Positions 20,740-29,002 of a stretch of 64,000 bases of DNA are shown here, in pieces. Every line of letters begins with the position of its first letter. Position 1 is the first letter of the stretch. The DNA comes from Gordonia terrae (GTDB lineage: Bacteria > Actinomycetota > Actinomycetes > Mycobacteriales > Mycobacteriaceae). The DNA is taken from the NCBI RefSeq assembly GCF_001698225.1, contig NZ_CP016594.1, positions 3,038,001-3,102,000 of the forward strand, written 5' to 3'. Made by a program: the position numbers and the translations under genes. The notes under the pieces were generated by a model, which was given only the letters and a program-made list of their open reading frames with translations, was not told where the DNA came from and made no database searches.

Positions 20740-21369
20740 ATGAGCAGCGTCGCCGTCATCGACCATCCGCTCGTGCAACACAAGCTGACGCTGATGCGTC
20801 GTAAGGAGACGTCGACCAACGACTTCCGTCGCCTCCTCGACGAGATCTCCATCCTCATGGCCTACGACGTCTTACGCGACATCCCGATGCACGAGATCAC
20901 CATCGACACACCGCTCGAGACCACCACCGCGCGGGTCATCGACGGCAAGAAGCTGGTGTTCGCCGCGGTGCTTCGTGCCGGTGCGGGCATCGCCGACGGC
21001 ATGCTGACCGTGGTTCCCGGCGCGCGAGTCGGACACATCGGCCTCTACCGTGATCCCAAGACCATGGTGGTCGTCGAGTACTACTTCAAGATGCCGTCGG
21101 AGCTGTCCGAACGTGACGTCGTGATCGTCGATCCGCTTCTGGCGACCGGCCATTCAGCGGTCGCCGCGATCGACCGCATCAAGGAGTACGGTCCGAAGTC
21201 CATCAAGTTCGTCTGTCTGCTCGCCTGCCCGGAGGGCATCGGGGTGCTCCACCGCGCGCACCCCGACGTGCCCATCTACACGGCCGCGGTCGATCGGGAA
21301 CTCGACGACAACGGCTTCATCCGTCCAGGACTCGGTGATGCGGGCGACCGCATCTTCGGAACCGCCTGA
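20740..21369 (+). CDS. upp: Uracil phosphoribosyltransferase
   Basis: This 209-residue enzyme converts uracil and PRPP to UMP. The uracil/PRPP features are intact: [22 protein letters not shown] at the N-terminus, [27 protein letters not shown] in the middle, the PRPP loop [14 protein letters not shown], and the C-terminal uracil-binding [21 protein letters not shown]. It lies 61 bases after the Urc4 gene with an own AGAGGTTT ribosome site. In the URC pathway a UPRT supplies the ribosylated form of uracil, so this copy may serve catabolism and not only salvage. It could equally be the sole housekeeping upp of the genome. Confidence 0.95.
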   Translation: MSSVAVIDHPLVQHKLTLMRRKETSTNDFRRLLDEISILMAYDVLRDIPMHEITIDTPLETTTARVIDGKKLVFAAVLRAGAGIADGMLTVVPGARVGHIGLYRDPKTMVVVEYYFKMPSELSERDVVIVDPLLATGHSAVAAIDRIKEYGPKSIKFVCLLACPEGIGVLHRAHPDVPIYTAAVDRELDDNGFIRPGLGDAGDRIFGTA

Positions 21370-21442
21370 TCGTGCAGAACGGGAGTGAGGCGGCCTCTGG
21401 GCTTTGAGGTTCTGTCGGAAGGCGGAGCGGAGGCTTGCCGGT

Positions 21443-22153
21443 CTACGACACCTGCCACGCCACCGCGGCGCCGATGGCCCCGGTCGCGTTCAAGGCCCAG
21501 TGCAGCGCGATCGGCGCGAGGAGACTCGTGGTGCGCTGGCGCAGCCAGCCGAGTACGAAACCCGCGGCCCCGGTCGCCACGACGGCACCCGCGATCCCGG
21601 CGATCTGCGCAGGCATCCCGGAGCCGAGGACGCCGCTCAGGCCCTCGTTGCCCGCGGTGAGGCCCGTCGAGGAGAGGATGTGCCACAGCCCGAACGCGAC
21701 CGCGCCGACGACCAGCGTCGTCAACGGGGCGAACAACCGGCCCAGAACACCCTGCAGCACACCGCGGAACAGGACTTCTTCGGGCAGAACGGTCTGCAGC
21801 GGAATGATGACGAACGCCGCGAGGAGTGCCTCGGAGGTGTCGTCGTATCGGTCGGACAGGAAGAACTCGCGCGTCGCCGGGATGGCCACCGCCGTCGAGA
21901 CCACGGCGGCGACCACCAGGACCGCAGCAACGGCCACCGGGATGCCGGCACGTAGTTCGGCGCGGCTCAGGCCGAGGTCGCGCCAGCCGAGGCCGGCCAG
22001 GCGGGCGATGACCACGGCCACGACGGCTGCAGCCGGGACGATCGCCACCGACAACACGCCGTCCGCGACATGCGCACCGACGTTCACCGCGGCGAGGAGC
22101 GCGACCACGACGACCAGGAGCGCGGCGTCGGTACGCCGGGACGGGGTGGTCAC
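21443..22153 (-). CDS. CPBP-family intramembrane metalloprotease
   Basis: This 236-residue membrane protein has about seven hydrophobic segments. The glutamic-type active site is present: EEVLFRGVLQG (EExxxR), FGLWHIL with the second motif His, and a C-terminal ALHWALNATG. CPBP proteases (CAAX protease-like) process or protect membrane substrates and immunity peptides; the target is unknown here. The GTG at 22153 gives a compact first helix, and CAGACT lies at leaderless spacing upstream. The gene is divergent from the transporter next to it, with only 69 bases between them, and converges on upp. Confidence 0.78.
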   Translation of the reverse strand: MTTPSRRTDAALLVVVVALLAAVNVGAHVADGVLSVAIVPAAAVVAVVIARLAGLGWRDLGLSRAELRAGIPVAVAAVLVVAAVVSTAVAIPATREFFLSDRYDDTSEALLAAFVIIPLQTVLPEEVLFRGVLQGVLGRLFAPLTTLVVGAVAFGLWHILSSTGLTAGNEGLSGVLGSGMPAQIAGIAGAVVATGAAGFVLGWLRQRTTSLLAPIALHWALNATGAIGAAVAWQVS

Positions 22154-22222
22154 CCGTCGAGTCTGCCGTACCGCGCCACCGCGGTGTCGATGAACGAGTG
22201 TGCGGTGTCGCAGAATGATGCG

Positions 22223-23191
22223 GTGCCCGATCCTGCGACCGTCGTCGATCGTCTCGAACGCCATCAGGTCGCGCTGTATCTCGCCGCCATCTTCGCCGGA
22301 CTGGGTGCCGGACTGCTCGCACCGAGCGCGGCCGAAGGTCTCGAGGCGGCGATCACGCCGCTGCTCGCCGCTCTGCTCTACGTCACCTTCTTGCAGATCC
22401 GCCTGTCCGACCTGCTCGCTTCGTGGCGCGACCGCAGGTTCATGCTCGCCGTGCTGCTGGTGAACTTCGTCGTCGCCCCACTCGTGGTCGCCGTGCTGTC
22501 CCTCGGACTACCCGCCGACGATGCGATTCGGCTCGGCGCCCTGCTGGTCCTCTTGTGCCCGTGTGTCGACTACGTCGTCGTGTTCGCCGGTCTCGGCGGC
22601 GGCGACGCCCGCCGGCTCCTCGCGGCCACGCCGCTGCTGCTCCTCGCCCAGATGCTGTTGACACCGCTCTACCTGCTGGTGCTGCTCGGCGACGGGCGAT
22701 CGGTGATCGAGCCGGAACCCTTCCTGTGGGCGTTCCTGATCCTCATCGTGTGCCCGTTGGCCTTGGCGTGGACCACCCAGGCGTGGGCGAACCGGTCTGC
22801 AACCGGCCGCCGGATGTCGGCCGGGGCCGACGCATCCATGGTTCCTCTGATGGTGGCCGTGCTGTTCGTCGCCGTGAGTTCTCAGGTACCCCTGGTCGGT
22901 TCGCGGTTCGCCGACATCGCCGGCGTCATCCCGGTCTACGCCGCATTCCTGGTCATCATGGTGGCGATCGGATTCGCGGTGGCGCGCCTGTTCCGACTGG
23001 CGCCGGAACCGGCGACCGCGGTCGTCTTCTCCGGTGCCACGCGGAACTCGCTCGTCGTCCTCCCACTGGCATTGGCCGTGCCGGTCGGCGCGGAACTCGC
23101 CGCGGCGACGGTCATCACGCAGACGCTCGTCGAACTGATCGGGATGGTCGTCCTGGTGTGGGCCTTCACTTGTGCGGCACGTCGGCGCTGA
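22223..23191 (+). CDS. BASS-type (bile acid:sodium/arsenite) membrane transporter
   Basis: This 322-residue protein has about ten transmembrane helices in two inverted halves. It belongs to the bile acid:sodium symporter/Acr3 arsenite superfamily. Examples of segments are ITPLLAALLYVTFLQIRLSDLL, LLVLLCPCVDYVVVFAGL with the Cys-containing core motif, and a second unwound region, SGATRNSLVVLPLALAVPVG. The CPC motif resembles arsenite permeases, but no ars genes are nearby, so the substrate is open. GTG 22223 is favoured because CAGAAT lies at -12 to -7; ATG 22190 would add eleven residues. The 3' end overlaps the convergent SDR gene by 26 bases. Confidence 0.78.
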   Translation: MPDPATVVDRLERHQVALYLAAIFAGLGAGLLAPSAAEGLEAAITPLLAALLYVTFLQIRLSDLLASWRDRRFMLAVLLVNFVVAPLVVAVLSLGLPADDAIRLGALLVLLCPCVDYVVVFAGLGGGDARRLLAATPLLLLAQMLLTPLYLLVLLGDGRSVIEPEPFLWAFLILIVCPLALAWTTQAWANRSATGRRMSAGADASMVPLMVAVLFVAVSSQVPLVGSRFADIAGVIPVYAAFLVIMVAIGFAVARLFRLAPEPATAVVFSGATRNSLVVLPLALAVPVGAELAAATVITQTLVELIGMVVLVWAFTCAARRR

Positions 23192-23900
23192 GGCCGCCGT
23201 CCATCACGAACTCGGCACCGGTCGCATACGACGACTCATCGCTCGCCAGGAACACCACGAAAGTCGACACCTCGCGTGACTCCGCGGCCCGGCCCATGGG
23301 GACGGTCACCATGTCATCGGGAATCCCCTCGGTCATCGGGGTGCGGATGAGACCCGGGTGGATCGAGTTGACCCGCACGTTGTGCGGGGCGAGTTCCAGC
23401 GCAACCGATTTCGCCAGACCGCGGACACCCCACTTGCTCGCGACGTAACCGTGCGCCCAGGGACTTCCGCGCAGGCCCTCCACCGAGGACACGTTGATGA
23501 TCGACCCCCCGCCCGCGTCGATCATCAGGTCGGCGACCGCCTGGATGCCGAGGAACGTGCCCGTCAGGTTCACGTCCAGGATCTGCTTCCACTTGTCGAG
23601 CCGGAACTTCTGGATCGTCGACCCGTTCACGATGCCCGCGTTGTTCACCAGGACGTTGAGCTTCCCGAACTCGTCGACCGCGGTCGAGACCACCGTCTGC
23701 CAGTCCTCGGGCGAGGTGACGTCGAGGTGGACGTAACGTGCCGCATCCCCGAGTTCGGCGGCCAGGGTCTTGCCCTCGTCGTCGAGGATGTCGCCGATCA
23801 CCACCTTCGCGCCCTCGGCAACGAGGGCGCGGGCATGCTCGGCACCCATGCCCCGTGAACCGCCGGTGATCACTGCAACCTTGTCGTCTACGCGTCCCAT
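23166..23900 (-). CDS. Short-chain dehydrogenase of the hydroxysteroid type
   Basis: This 244-residue SDR has the nucleotide motif TGGSRGMGAEHARA, NNAG in VLVNNAGIV, catalytic Ser in INVSSVEGL, and Tyr/Lys in YVASKWGVRG. It closely resembles M. tuberculosis FabG3 (Rv2002), a 20-beta-hydroxysteroid dehydrogenase, including the stretches ARYVHLDVTSP, VRVNSIHPGLIRTPMTEG and FLASDESSYATGAEFV. Oxidoreduction of a steroid or related hydroxyl with NAD(H) is therefore likely. A KstR-like palindrome lies 33 bases upstream, supporting a role in sterol catabolism. TAGCGT lies 8 bases before the ATG, so the mRNA is probably leaderless or nearly so. Confidence 0.88.
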   Translation of the reverse strand: MGRVDDKVAVITGGSRGMGAEHARALVAEGAKVVIGDILDDEGKTLAAELGDAARYVHLDVTSPEDWQTVVSTAVDEFGKLNVLVNNAGIVNGSTIQKFRLDKWKQILDVNLTGTFLGIQAVADLMIDAGGGSIINVSSVEGLRGSPWAHGYVASKWGVRGLAKSVALELAPHNVRVNSIHPGLIRTPMTEGIPDDMVTVPMGRAAESREVSTFVVFLASDESSYATGAEFVMDGGLSADVPHK

Positions 23901-23932
23901 GGGCGGCAACGCTACCGCGACCGGAACGAAAA

Positions 23933-23946
23933 TAGAACAGGTTCCA
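23933..23946. promoter_or_regulatory. KstR-like operator
   Basis: TAGAACAGGTTCCA matches the KstR consensus TnnAACnnGTTnnA at every fixed position. It lies between the divergent SDR and DapB-like genes, over the presumed -35 region of the SDR promoter. KstR represses sterol degradation genes in Mycobacteriales and is released by a steroid-CoA intermediate. Regulation of both genes is inference. Confidence 0.6.
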
Positions 23947-24034
23947 CCGAGAAATGGTCTACTGAACAGACAAACGTCCGGACAGGTGTACACCGCGCCT
24001 ACCGGCGACAACCGAATGCAAGGAGTCCCACGCC

Positions 24035-25120
24035 ATGACCATCCGGGTAGCTCTCGTCGGAACCGGCAACGTCGGCCGGTTGTGTCTCACCCAGCTGATC
24101 GAGGACCCGCGGTTCGAACTCGCGGCGGTGTCCGTGTCCACACCGGAGAAGGTCGGAGTCGACGCCGCGACGCTGGCCGGAGTCGATACGCCCACCGGAG
24201 TCCTGGCGGTGGGCGACGTCGACGAGGCGATCGCCACGAAACCTGACTGCGTCGTCTACTGCGCCATGGGCGACACCCGTCCCGTCGAGGCATTCGACGA
24301 TGTGGTGCGCATCCTCGCCGCCGGTGTCCATGTCGTCGGGTCCTCCCCCAACACCCTGCAGTACCCCTGGGACGTGATGCCCGCGAAGGCAATCGCCAAG
24401 ATCGAGGAGACCACCGCCGCCAGCGGAGCCGGCCTGTTCGTGACCGGCGTCGACCCCGGCTTCGCCAATGACCTCATCCCGCTCGTCTTCGCGGGCACCT
24501 GCCAGCGGGTCGAGCAGGTGCGCTGCATGGAGATCGCGGACTACGCCACGTATGACGGGGCCACGGTGATGTTCGACGTCATGGGCTTCGGCAAACCGAT
24601 CGACGAGACGCCGATGCTGTTCCTGCCGGGTGTGCTCGGACTCGCGTGGGGGACGACGATCCGGCAATTGGCCGCCGGTCTCGGCGTCGTCGTCGACGAC
24701 ATCGAGGAGGTCTCCGAAAGCGAGCCCGCCCCCGAAGATTTCGACATCGCGGCCGGTCATATCGCCGCGGGCACCCGGGCTGCCGTCCGTTTCGAGATCA
24801 TCGGCAAGGTGGCCGGCGAACCGGTGATCGTCATCGAGCACGTGACGCGGCTCCGGGGCGACCTCCGGCCGGACTGGGCCCAACCCGCCCAGCCGGGTGG
24901 GTGCTATCGGGTCGAGATCACCGGTGAACCGTCGTACACCGTCGACATCTGCCCGACGAGCCGGAAAGGCGACCACAACCACGCCGCCATCGTCGCCGCC
25001 GCGGGCCGGATCGTGAACGCCATCCCCGCGGTCGTCGACGGCCCCCCGGGACTTCGCACGACACTCGACCTCCCGCTGGTGACGGGACCAGGGGTTTCGA
25101 CATGCTCAACCGGCAGGTGA
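24035..25120 (+). CDS. DapB-like NAD(P)-binding dehydrogenase
   Basis: This 361-residue protein starts with a Rossmann motif (RVALVGTGNVGRLCLTQL) and follows the dihydrodipicolinate reductase/2,4-diaminopentanoate dehydrogenase-like pattern: VVYCAMGDTRP, then VVGSSPNTLQYPW, then FVTGVDPGFANDLIPL. It is much longer than true DapB (about 245-270 residues) and lacks the DapB active-site signature, so lysine biosynthesis is unlikely. Its oxidoreductase substrate is unknown. An AAGGAG site precedes the ATG. The last ten residues (GVSTCSTGR) are encoded by sequence that looks like the edge of the adjacent intergenic repeat, so the native C-terminus may have been altered. It may be KstR-controlled. 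Confidence 0.78.
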   Translation: MTIRVALVGTGNVGRLCLTQLIEDPRFELAAVSVSTPEKVGVDAATLAGVDTPTGVLAVGDVDEAIATKPDCVVYCAMGDTRPVEAFDDVVRILAAGVHVVGSSPNTLQYPWDVMPAKAIAKIEETTAASGAGLFVTGVDPGFANDLIPLVFAGTCQRVEQVRCMEIADYATYDGATVMFDVMGFGKPIDETPMLFLPGVLGLAWGTTIRQLAAGLGVVVDDIEEVSESEPAPEDFDIAAGHIAAGTRAAVRFEIIGKVAGEPVIVIEHVTRLRGDLRPDWAQPAQPGGCYRVEITGEPSYTVDICPTSRKGDHNHAAIVAAAGRIVNAIPAVVDGPPGLRTTLDLPLVTGPGVSTCSTGR

Positions 25121-25169
25121 GGGCTCAACCACTCGGCAGTGCTACTCCGGAAGAACCGAGTACCTCTGG

Positions 25170-25327
25170 TCCCTGAGGTGCGAGGAGCGCAAGCGACGAG
25201 CCACGAAGGGCTTGGCGAGACGAGTTGCGGAGACCCTAATGGGGGTGGCTTCGCTCGCACCTCAGGGAGCAGAGATGTAGACGCTCACGAGTGTTCTTTC
25301 ATAGTCCACGACGGCCGCCGGGCCGCA
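25170..25327. repeat. Intergenic repeat, copy A, with long inverted repeat
   Basis: The 15-base arms 25170-25184 and 25254-25268 are perfect reverse complements (starting TCCCTGAGG) and enclose 69 bases. Bases 25174-25194 (21 nt, TGAGGTGCGAGG...) and 25302-25327 (26 nt, TAGTCCACGACGG...) recur exactly near 34.3 kb. The stretch contains no gene and looks like a dispersed, non-coding palindromic element between the DapB-like gene and the response regulator. Confidence 0.75.
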
Positions 25328-25339
25328 GATACTGCGTAC

Positions 25340-25990
25340 TCACACCATCCCGGCATCGTGCATGAGGATCGCGACCTGGACTCGGTTGGTCGCATCGAGC
25401 TTGGTGAAGATGTGCGAGATGTGCGCCTTGACGGTCGCGAGACTCATGTAGAGGCGTTGGGCGATTTCGGCGTTCGACGCGCCGCGGGCCAGTTCGACGG
25501 CCACGTCGCGTTCGCGTGCCGTGAGCAGGTCGACCCGCCCGGACGCGGACGACGCACGACTGCCACCGGTGCTCACGACCTGCTTGATCAATGCGGCGGT
25601 CACCGAGGGACTGAGCGCGGGCCGACCGTCGAGAACCTCGTGGATGGCGGCGACGATGTCGTCGGGCGGTGTGTCTTTGAGGAGAAAGCCGTCGGCGCCC
25701 ATCGCGAGTGCGCGGACCACATAGTCGTCGGCGTCGAAGGTCGTCAGGACGATGACCGCCGGCGGTGAGGTCAGCTCCTTGAATCGGCCGGTCGCCGCGA
25801 TCCCGTCGAGGACGGGCATCCGCAGATCCATGAGCACGAGGTCCACGGGCGCGGCGCCGTGGATGTCGAGGGCCTCCTGACCGTTGCCGGCCTCGGCGAC
25901 GATGACGAGACCTGGATCGCCCCCGAGGAGAAGCCGGAGTCCGGAACGGACGAGCGGGTCGTCGTCGACGATCATGATGCGGGCGGTCAT
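25340..25990 (-). CDS. LuxR/NarL-type response regulator
   Basis: This 216-residue regulator has an N-terminal receiver domain with IMIVDDDPLVR, the phosphoacceptor Asp55 in LVLMDLRMPVLDG, the Thr switch in IVLTTFDADDYV, and Lys in GFLLKDTPP. A LuxR helix-turn-helix follows (LLTARERDVAVELARGASN, then MSLATVKAHISHIFTKL). It is the partner of the kinase upstream. Its ATG overlaps the kinase stop in an ATGA junction, so the two are translated together. Its likely targets are the divergent ABC exporter genes. The signal is unknown. Confidence 0.93.
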   Translation of the reverse strand: MTARIMIVDDDPLVRSGLRLLLGGDPGLVIVAEAGNGQEALDIHGAAPVDLVLMDLRMPVLDGIAATGRFKELTSPPAVIVLTTFDADDYVVRALAMGADGFLLKDTPPDDIVAAIHEVLDGRPALSPSVTAALIKQVVSTGGSRASSASGRVDLLTARERDVAVELARGASNAEIAQRLYMSLATVKAHISHIFTKLDATNRVQVAILMHDAGMV

Positions 25991-27147
25991 GACTGCCACG
26001 GTAGCCAGACGTGCAGCAGGAAGCGTTTGTCCTCACTGACCGTCGCCGACTGCCGGCCGCCGTGCAGCTGCACCCGCTCGGCGAGGCCGACGAGGCCGAA
26101 TCCCGGTGAGGAAGCATTCGAACCCATCGACAGCGGTAGTGGGTTCTCGACGAGCAGATCGACCCCGTGCTCGGGTCCGCCGCGGATGTGCATGGTCACC
26201 GGCGCGCTCGGCGAATGGCGGCGCGCATTGGTCAGGGCCTCCTGCACACACCGGTACAACGTCCGCGCGATCCCCGGACTCAGCGAACCCACGTCGATGT
26301 CACAGCGGCTCTCCACGCGCATACCCAGCCGTCGGGCCTCCTCGATCAGCCCCGACAGGTCCGGCACCCCCTGCGGTTTCTCCGGAGTGGCATCGCCGGG
26401 ACCCTCACGCAGAACCCCGAGCACCTCCCGGAGTTCGGTCAACGCGAGATGTGAGGTCTCCTGGATCGTCTGCGCCGTCTCGCGGATCTGCTCGGCGGAC
26501 AGGTCCGAGCGGTAGGCCAGCGCACCCGCCGACATACTCATCGCCGAGATGCGATGCGCGAGGATGTCGTGCATCTCCCGGGCGATCCGCGCCCGTTCCA
26601 GCGACCGCGCCTGCATGACCTTCGCCTGCTGCTCGGCTTCCGAGGCGAGCGCCCGCGCCCGCCAGCTCGCGAGAAGCTCACGGCGCGAGCCGATGTAGAG
26701 ACCCCACGCGACCATCGCCCCCGTCGCGACCGCCGTCACCGCGTACTGGACGATGACCGGATCACTCGCCTCGGTGGGAGTGGCGAAGAACTCGAGGGCG
26801 ATGATGCCCGCTACGACGGACAGCACGGCCTGCGGGATGATCTCGCGCCAACGCCGCCGGGTCGACAGCGACACCATGGCGAGGATCGCCGGCCCGAGTG
26901 ACGACGACGACACGATGGTCACGATGTTGACGAACGTCGTGACCGGCACGGGATGACGTCGGCGCCACCAGATGACGATGAAGGACACCAGCCCGAGCGT
27001 GAGATCGGCGATGAACCACCACCGGGCCTCGTCCCAGAGGTACGACGCACGAGTCGCGAAGGCGCCGGCCGAGATGCAGAGCATCACCGCGAGCCGCCAC
27101 AGTCGGCCGGTCCACGTCATCGGGGGTTGGTACTGCTCGGGACGCAC
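25987..27147 (-). CDS. NarL-type sensor histidine kinase (HisKA_3)
   Basis: This 386-residue membrane kinase has about five hydrophobic helices in the first 160 residues and no large extracellular sensor domain, so it probably senses within or near the membrane. A linker helix precedes the dimerisation/phosphoacceptor motif ERARIAREMHDILAHRIS with His193. The ATPase domain has RCVQEALTNARRHS and a G-box, SPGFGLVGLAERVQLHGG. Intramembrane-sensing kinases of this class often control ABC exporters for membrane-active compounds, and such an exporter is encoded divergently. The GTG at 27147 was chosen; ATG 27120 (MTWTGRL) is possible. Confidence 0.9.
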   Translation of the reverse strand: MRPEQYQPPMTWTGRLWRLAVMLCISAGAFATRASYLWDEARWWFIADLTLGLVSFIVIWWRRRHPVPVTTFVNIVTIVSSSSLGPAILAMVSLSTRRRWREIIPQAVLSVVAGIIALEFFATPTEASDPVIVQYAVTAVATGAMVAWGLYIGSRRELLASWRARALASEAEQQAKVMQARSLERARIAREMHDILAHRISAMSMSAGALAYRSDLSAEQIRETAQTIQETSHLALTELREVLGVLREGPGDATPEKPQGVPDLSGLIEEARRLGMRVESRCDIDVGSLSPGIARTLYRCVQEALTNARRHSPSAPVTMHIRGGPEHGVDLLVENPLPLSMGSNASSPGFGLVGLAERVQLHGGRQSATVSEDKRFLLHVWLPWQS

Positions 27148-27269
27148 ACCGTCACCGTAGTCGTGCCCGACGTGGACCGCGTCCGACCGATGGGTGCCGA
27201 CCCCTACGACTTTCGGCCGATACGACGGTGTCCGGACGCCCGATGTGCGCAGCGTGCGGGAACGACACG

Positions 27270-28193
27270 ATGGACGACATGATCACAGTGAAGAATCTGA
27301 CGAAGCGCTACGGCGACTACGTCGCGGTCGATGACGTGTCCTTCACCTGCCGCCCCGGGCAGGTGACCGGATTCCTCGGCCCCAACGGCGCGGGGAAGTC
27401 GACGACGATGCGCATCATCGCCGGACTGACGCCGCCGACCTCCGGGGTGGCCCAACTCTACGGCGTCGACTATCGGGCGATCCCGAATCCGGCGACGCAG
27501 GTCGGCATCCTCCTGGACGCCTCGGCGCAGCATGCAGGCCGAACCGGCGCAGAGGTGCTGCGCCTGTCGGCGATGACGATGGGCATCGGCCGCGACCGCG
27601 TCGACGAGATGCTCGAACTGGTCAGCCTCACCCCGGAGGAAGCCGGGCGACGAGTGCGCAACTACTCCCTCGGCATGCGGCAGCGGCTCGGTATCGCCGC
27701 GGCACTGCTCGGCGATCCGAAGATCCTCATCCTCGACGAACCGGCGAACGGACTCGATCCGGCCGGCATCCACTGGATGCGAACCCTCCTGCGTGGATAT
27801 GCCGACCGTGGCGGGACGGTCCTGCTGTCGTCGCATCTCCTGCACGAGATCGAGATCGTCGCCGACGACATCGTCGTGATCGGCAACGGCCGGATCGTGG
27901 CGCAGGGCACCAAGGACGAGCTCCTCGCCGGGGCGGGCACGCGTGTCCGGTCACTCGACGACGCCGCGCTCGGCGAGGCGCTCGTGGCTGCCGGTATCAC
28001 TGTGCAACGCAACACCTCCGGTGGACTCGATGTCGATGCCGACCCCGTCGACGTGGGCCGCGCCGCGGTCGCCGTCGGCGTCGTCCTCACCGAACTACGG
28101 CCCGCCGACGGTGCCCAGCTCGAAGCCATGTTCCTGCAGCTGACCGCCGAGACCCAGCGCGAACACACCACACTCGAAGGAGCAGCCCGATGA
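27270..28193 (+). CDS. ABC transporter ATP-binding protein
   Basis: This 307-residue ATPase of an exporter has a Walker A motif, FLGPNGAGKSTTMRI, a Q-loop region, the signature YSLGMRQRLGIAAAL, and Walker B ILILDEPANGLDP followed by an H-loop in LSSHLLHEIE. A C-terminal extension of about 90 residues is common in the drug/antibiotic exporter class (DrrA/BcrA-like). It pairs with the permease that follows; the ATGA overlap shows translational coupling. The substrate is unknown. ATG 27270 (MDDMITV) and ATG 27279 are both possible starts. Divergence from the two-component system suggests control by it. Confidence 0.92.
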   Translation: MDDMITVKNLTKRYGDYVAVDDVSFTCRPGQVTGFLGPNGAGKSTTMRIIAGLTPPTSGVAQLYGVDYRAIPNPATQVGILLDASAQHAGRTGAEVLRLSAMTMGIGRDRVDEMLELVSLTPEEAGRRVRNYSLGMRQRLGIAAALLGDPKILILDEPANGLDPAGIHWMRTLLRGYADRGGTVLLSSHLLHEIEIVADDIVVIGNGRIVAQGTKDELLAGAGTRVRSLDDAALGEALVAAGITVQRNTSGGLDVDADPVDVGRAAVAVGVVLTELRPADGAQLEAMFLQLTAETQREHTTLEGAAR

Positions 28194-29002
28194 CCCTCGC
28201 CGACTTCGGTACACCCGTGCCGCCGGCCGACGTGATCGACGTCGACCGCCCCGGAATCCCGTTCTCCCGGCTCGTGCGGGTCGAACTCCGCAAGCTCGTG
28301 GACACCCGCGCCGGTTTCTGGCTGACCGCCTCGATCGGGGTGATCGCGGCCGTCGTCGTGATCGCGATGCTCATCGCGAACCGCAACAGCCCCGAGAACC
28401 TCAACCTCGGACAGTTCTTCGGGATGATGAACATCCCCACCGCCATCATCCTGCCGATCCTGGCGATCCTGCTCGTGACCGGCGAGTGGAGTCAGCGCAC
28501 TGCCCTGACCACGTTCACGCTCGAGCCACGACGGCAGCGCGTCATCGGGGCGAAGCTGGTGGCGGCGCTCCTCACCGCCGTCGCGGCGGTCGCGGTGGCG
28601 CTCCTCCTCGGCGTCATCGGCAACGGGATCGCGGGCCTGGCATTCGCCGATCCCGCCGGCTCCTGGGACCTCACCCTCGCCGGATTCGTCAATTCGTTTG
28701 TGTCGCAGACCTTCGGCCTGCTGCTCGGATTCGGTTTCGCCGCCCTGATCCTGAACACCCCGGGCGCGATCGTCGCCTACTTCGCGTTGCCCACCGCCCT
28801 GACCGTGGTGAGCCAGCTGGTCCCGTGGTTCAAGGACAATCTCGGGCAGTGGGTCGACACCGGACTGACGAACGTGCCGTTCCAGGAGGCCGATTGGGCG
28901 ACCGGGGGCGAATGGGCGAGGATGCTGGTCTCGGCGGTGATCTGGATCGGACTACCGCTCGGAGTGGGTGTACTGCGGATTCTGCGGTCCGAGGTCAAGT
29001 AA
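28190..29002 (+). CDS. ABC-2-type exporter permease
   Basis: This 270-residue membrane protein has about six transmembrane helices: FWLTASIGVIAAVVVIAML, then IPTAIILPILAILLVTG, then AALLTAVAAVAVALLLGVIG, and three more to the C-terminus. The cytoplasmic N-terminus contains LVRVELRKLVDTRAGF, typical of ABC-2 permeases, and TGEWSQRTALTTFTLEPRRQRVIGAK follows the second helix. It forms the membrane part of the exporter with the upstream ATPase. Its start codon overlaps the stop of that gene. The exported compound is unknown; lantibiotic or drug resistance are plausible roles. Confidence 0.88.
   Translation: MTLADFGTPVPPADVIDVDRPGIPFSRLVRVELRKLVDTRAGFWLTASIGVIAAVVVIAMLIANRNSPENLNLGQFFGMMNIPTAIILPILAILLVTGEWSQRTALTTFTLEPRRQRVIGAKLVAALLTAVAAVAVALLLGVIGNGIAGLAFADPAGSWDLTLAGFVNSFVSQTFGLLLGFGFAALILNTPGAIVAYFALPTALTVVSQLVPWFKDNLGQWVDTGLTNVPFQEADWATGGEWARMLVSAVIWIGLPLGVGVLRILRSEVK

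Noticed and set aside
25121..25339. An insertion sequence at 25.1-25.3 kb
   Set aside because: The inverted repeats enclose only 69 bases and no transposase frame. It is described as a non-coding repeat instead.
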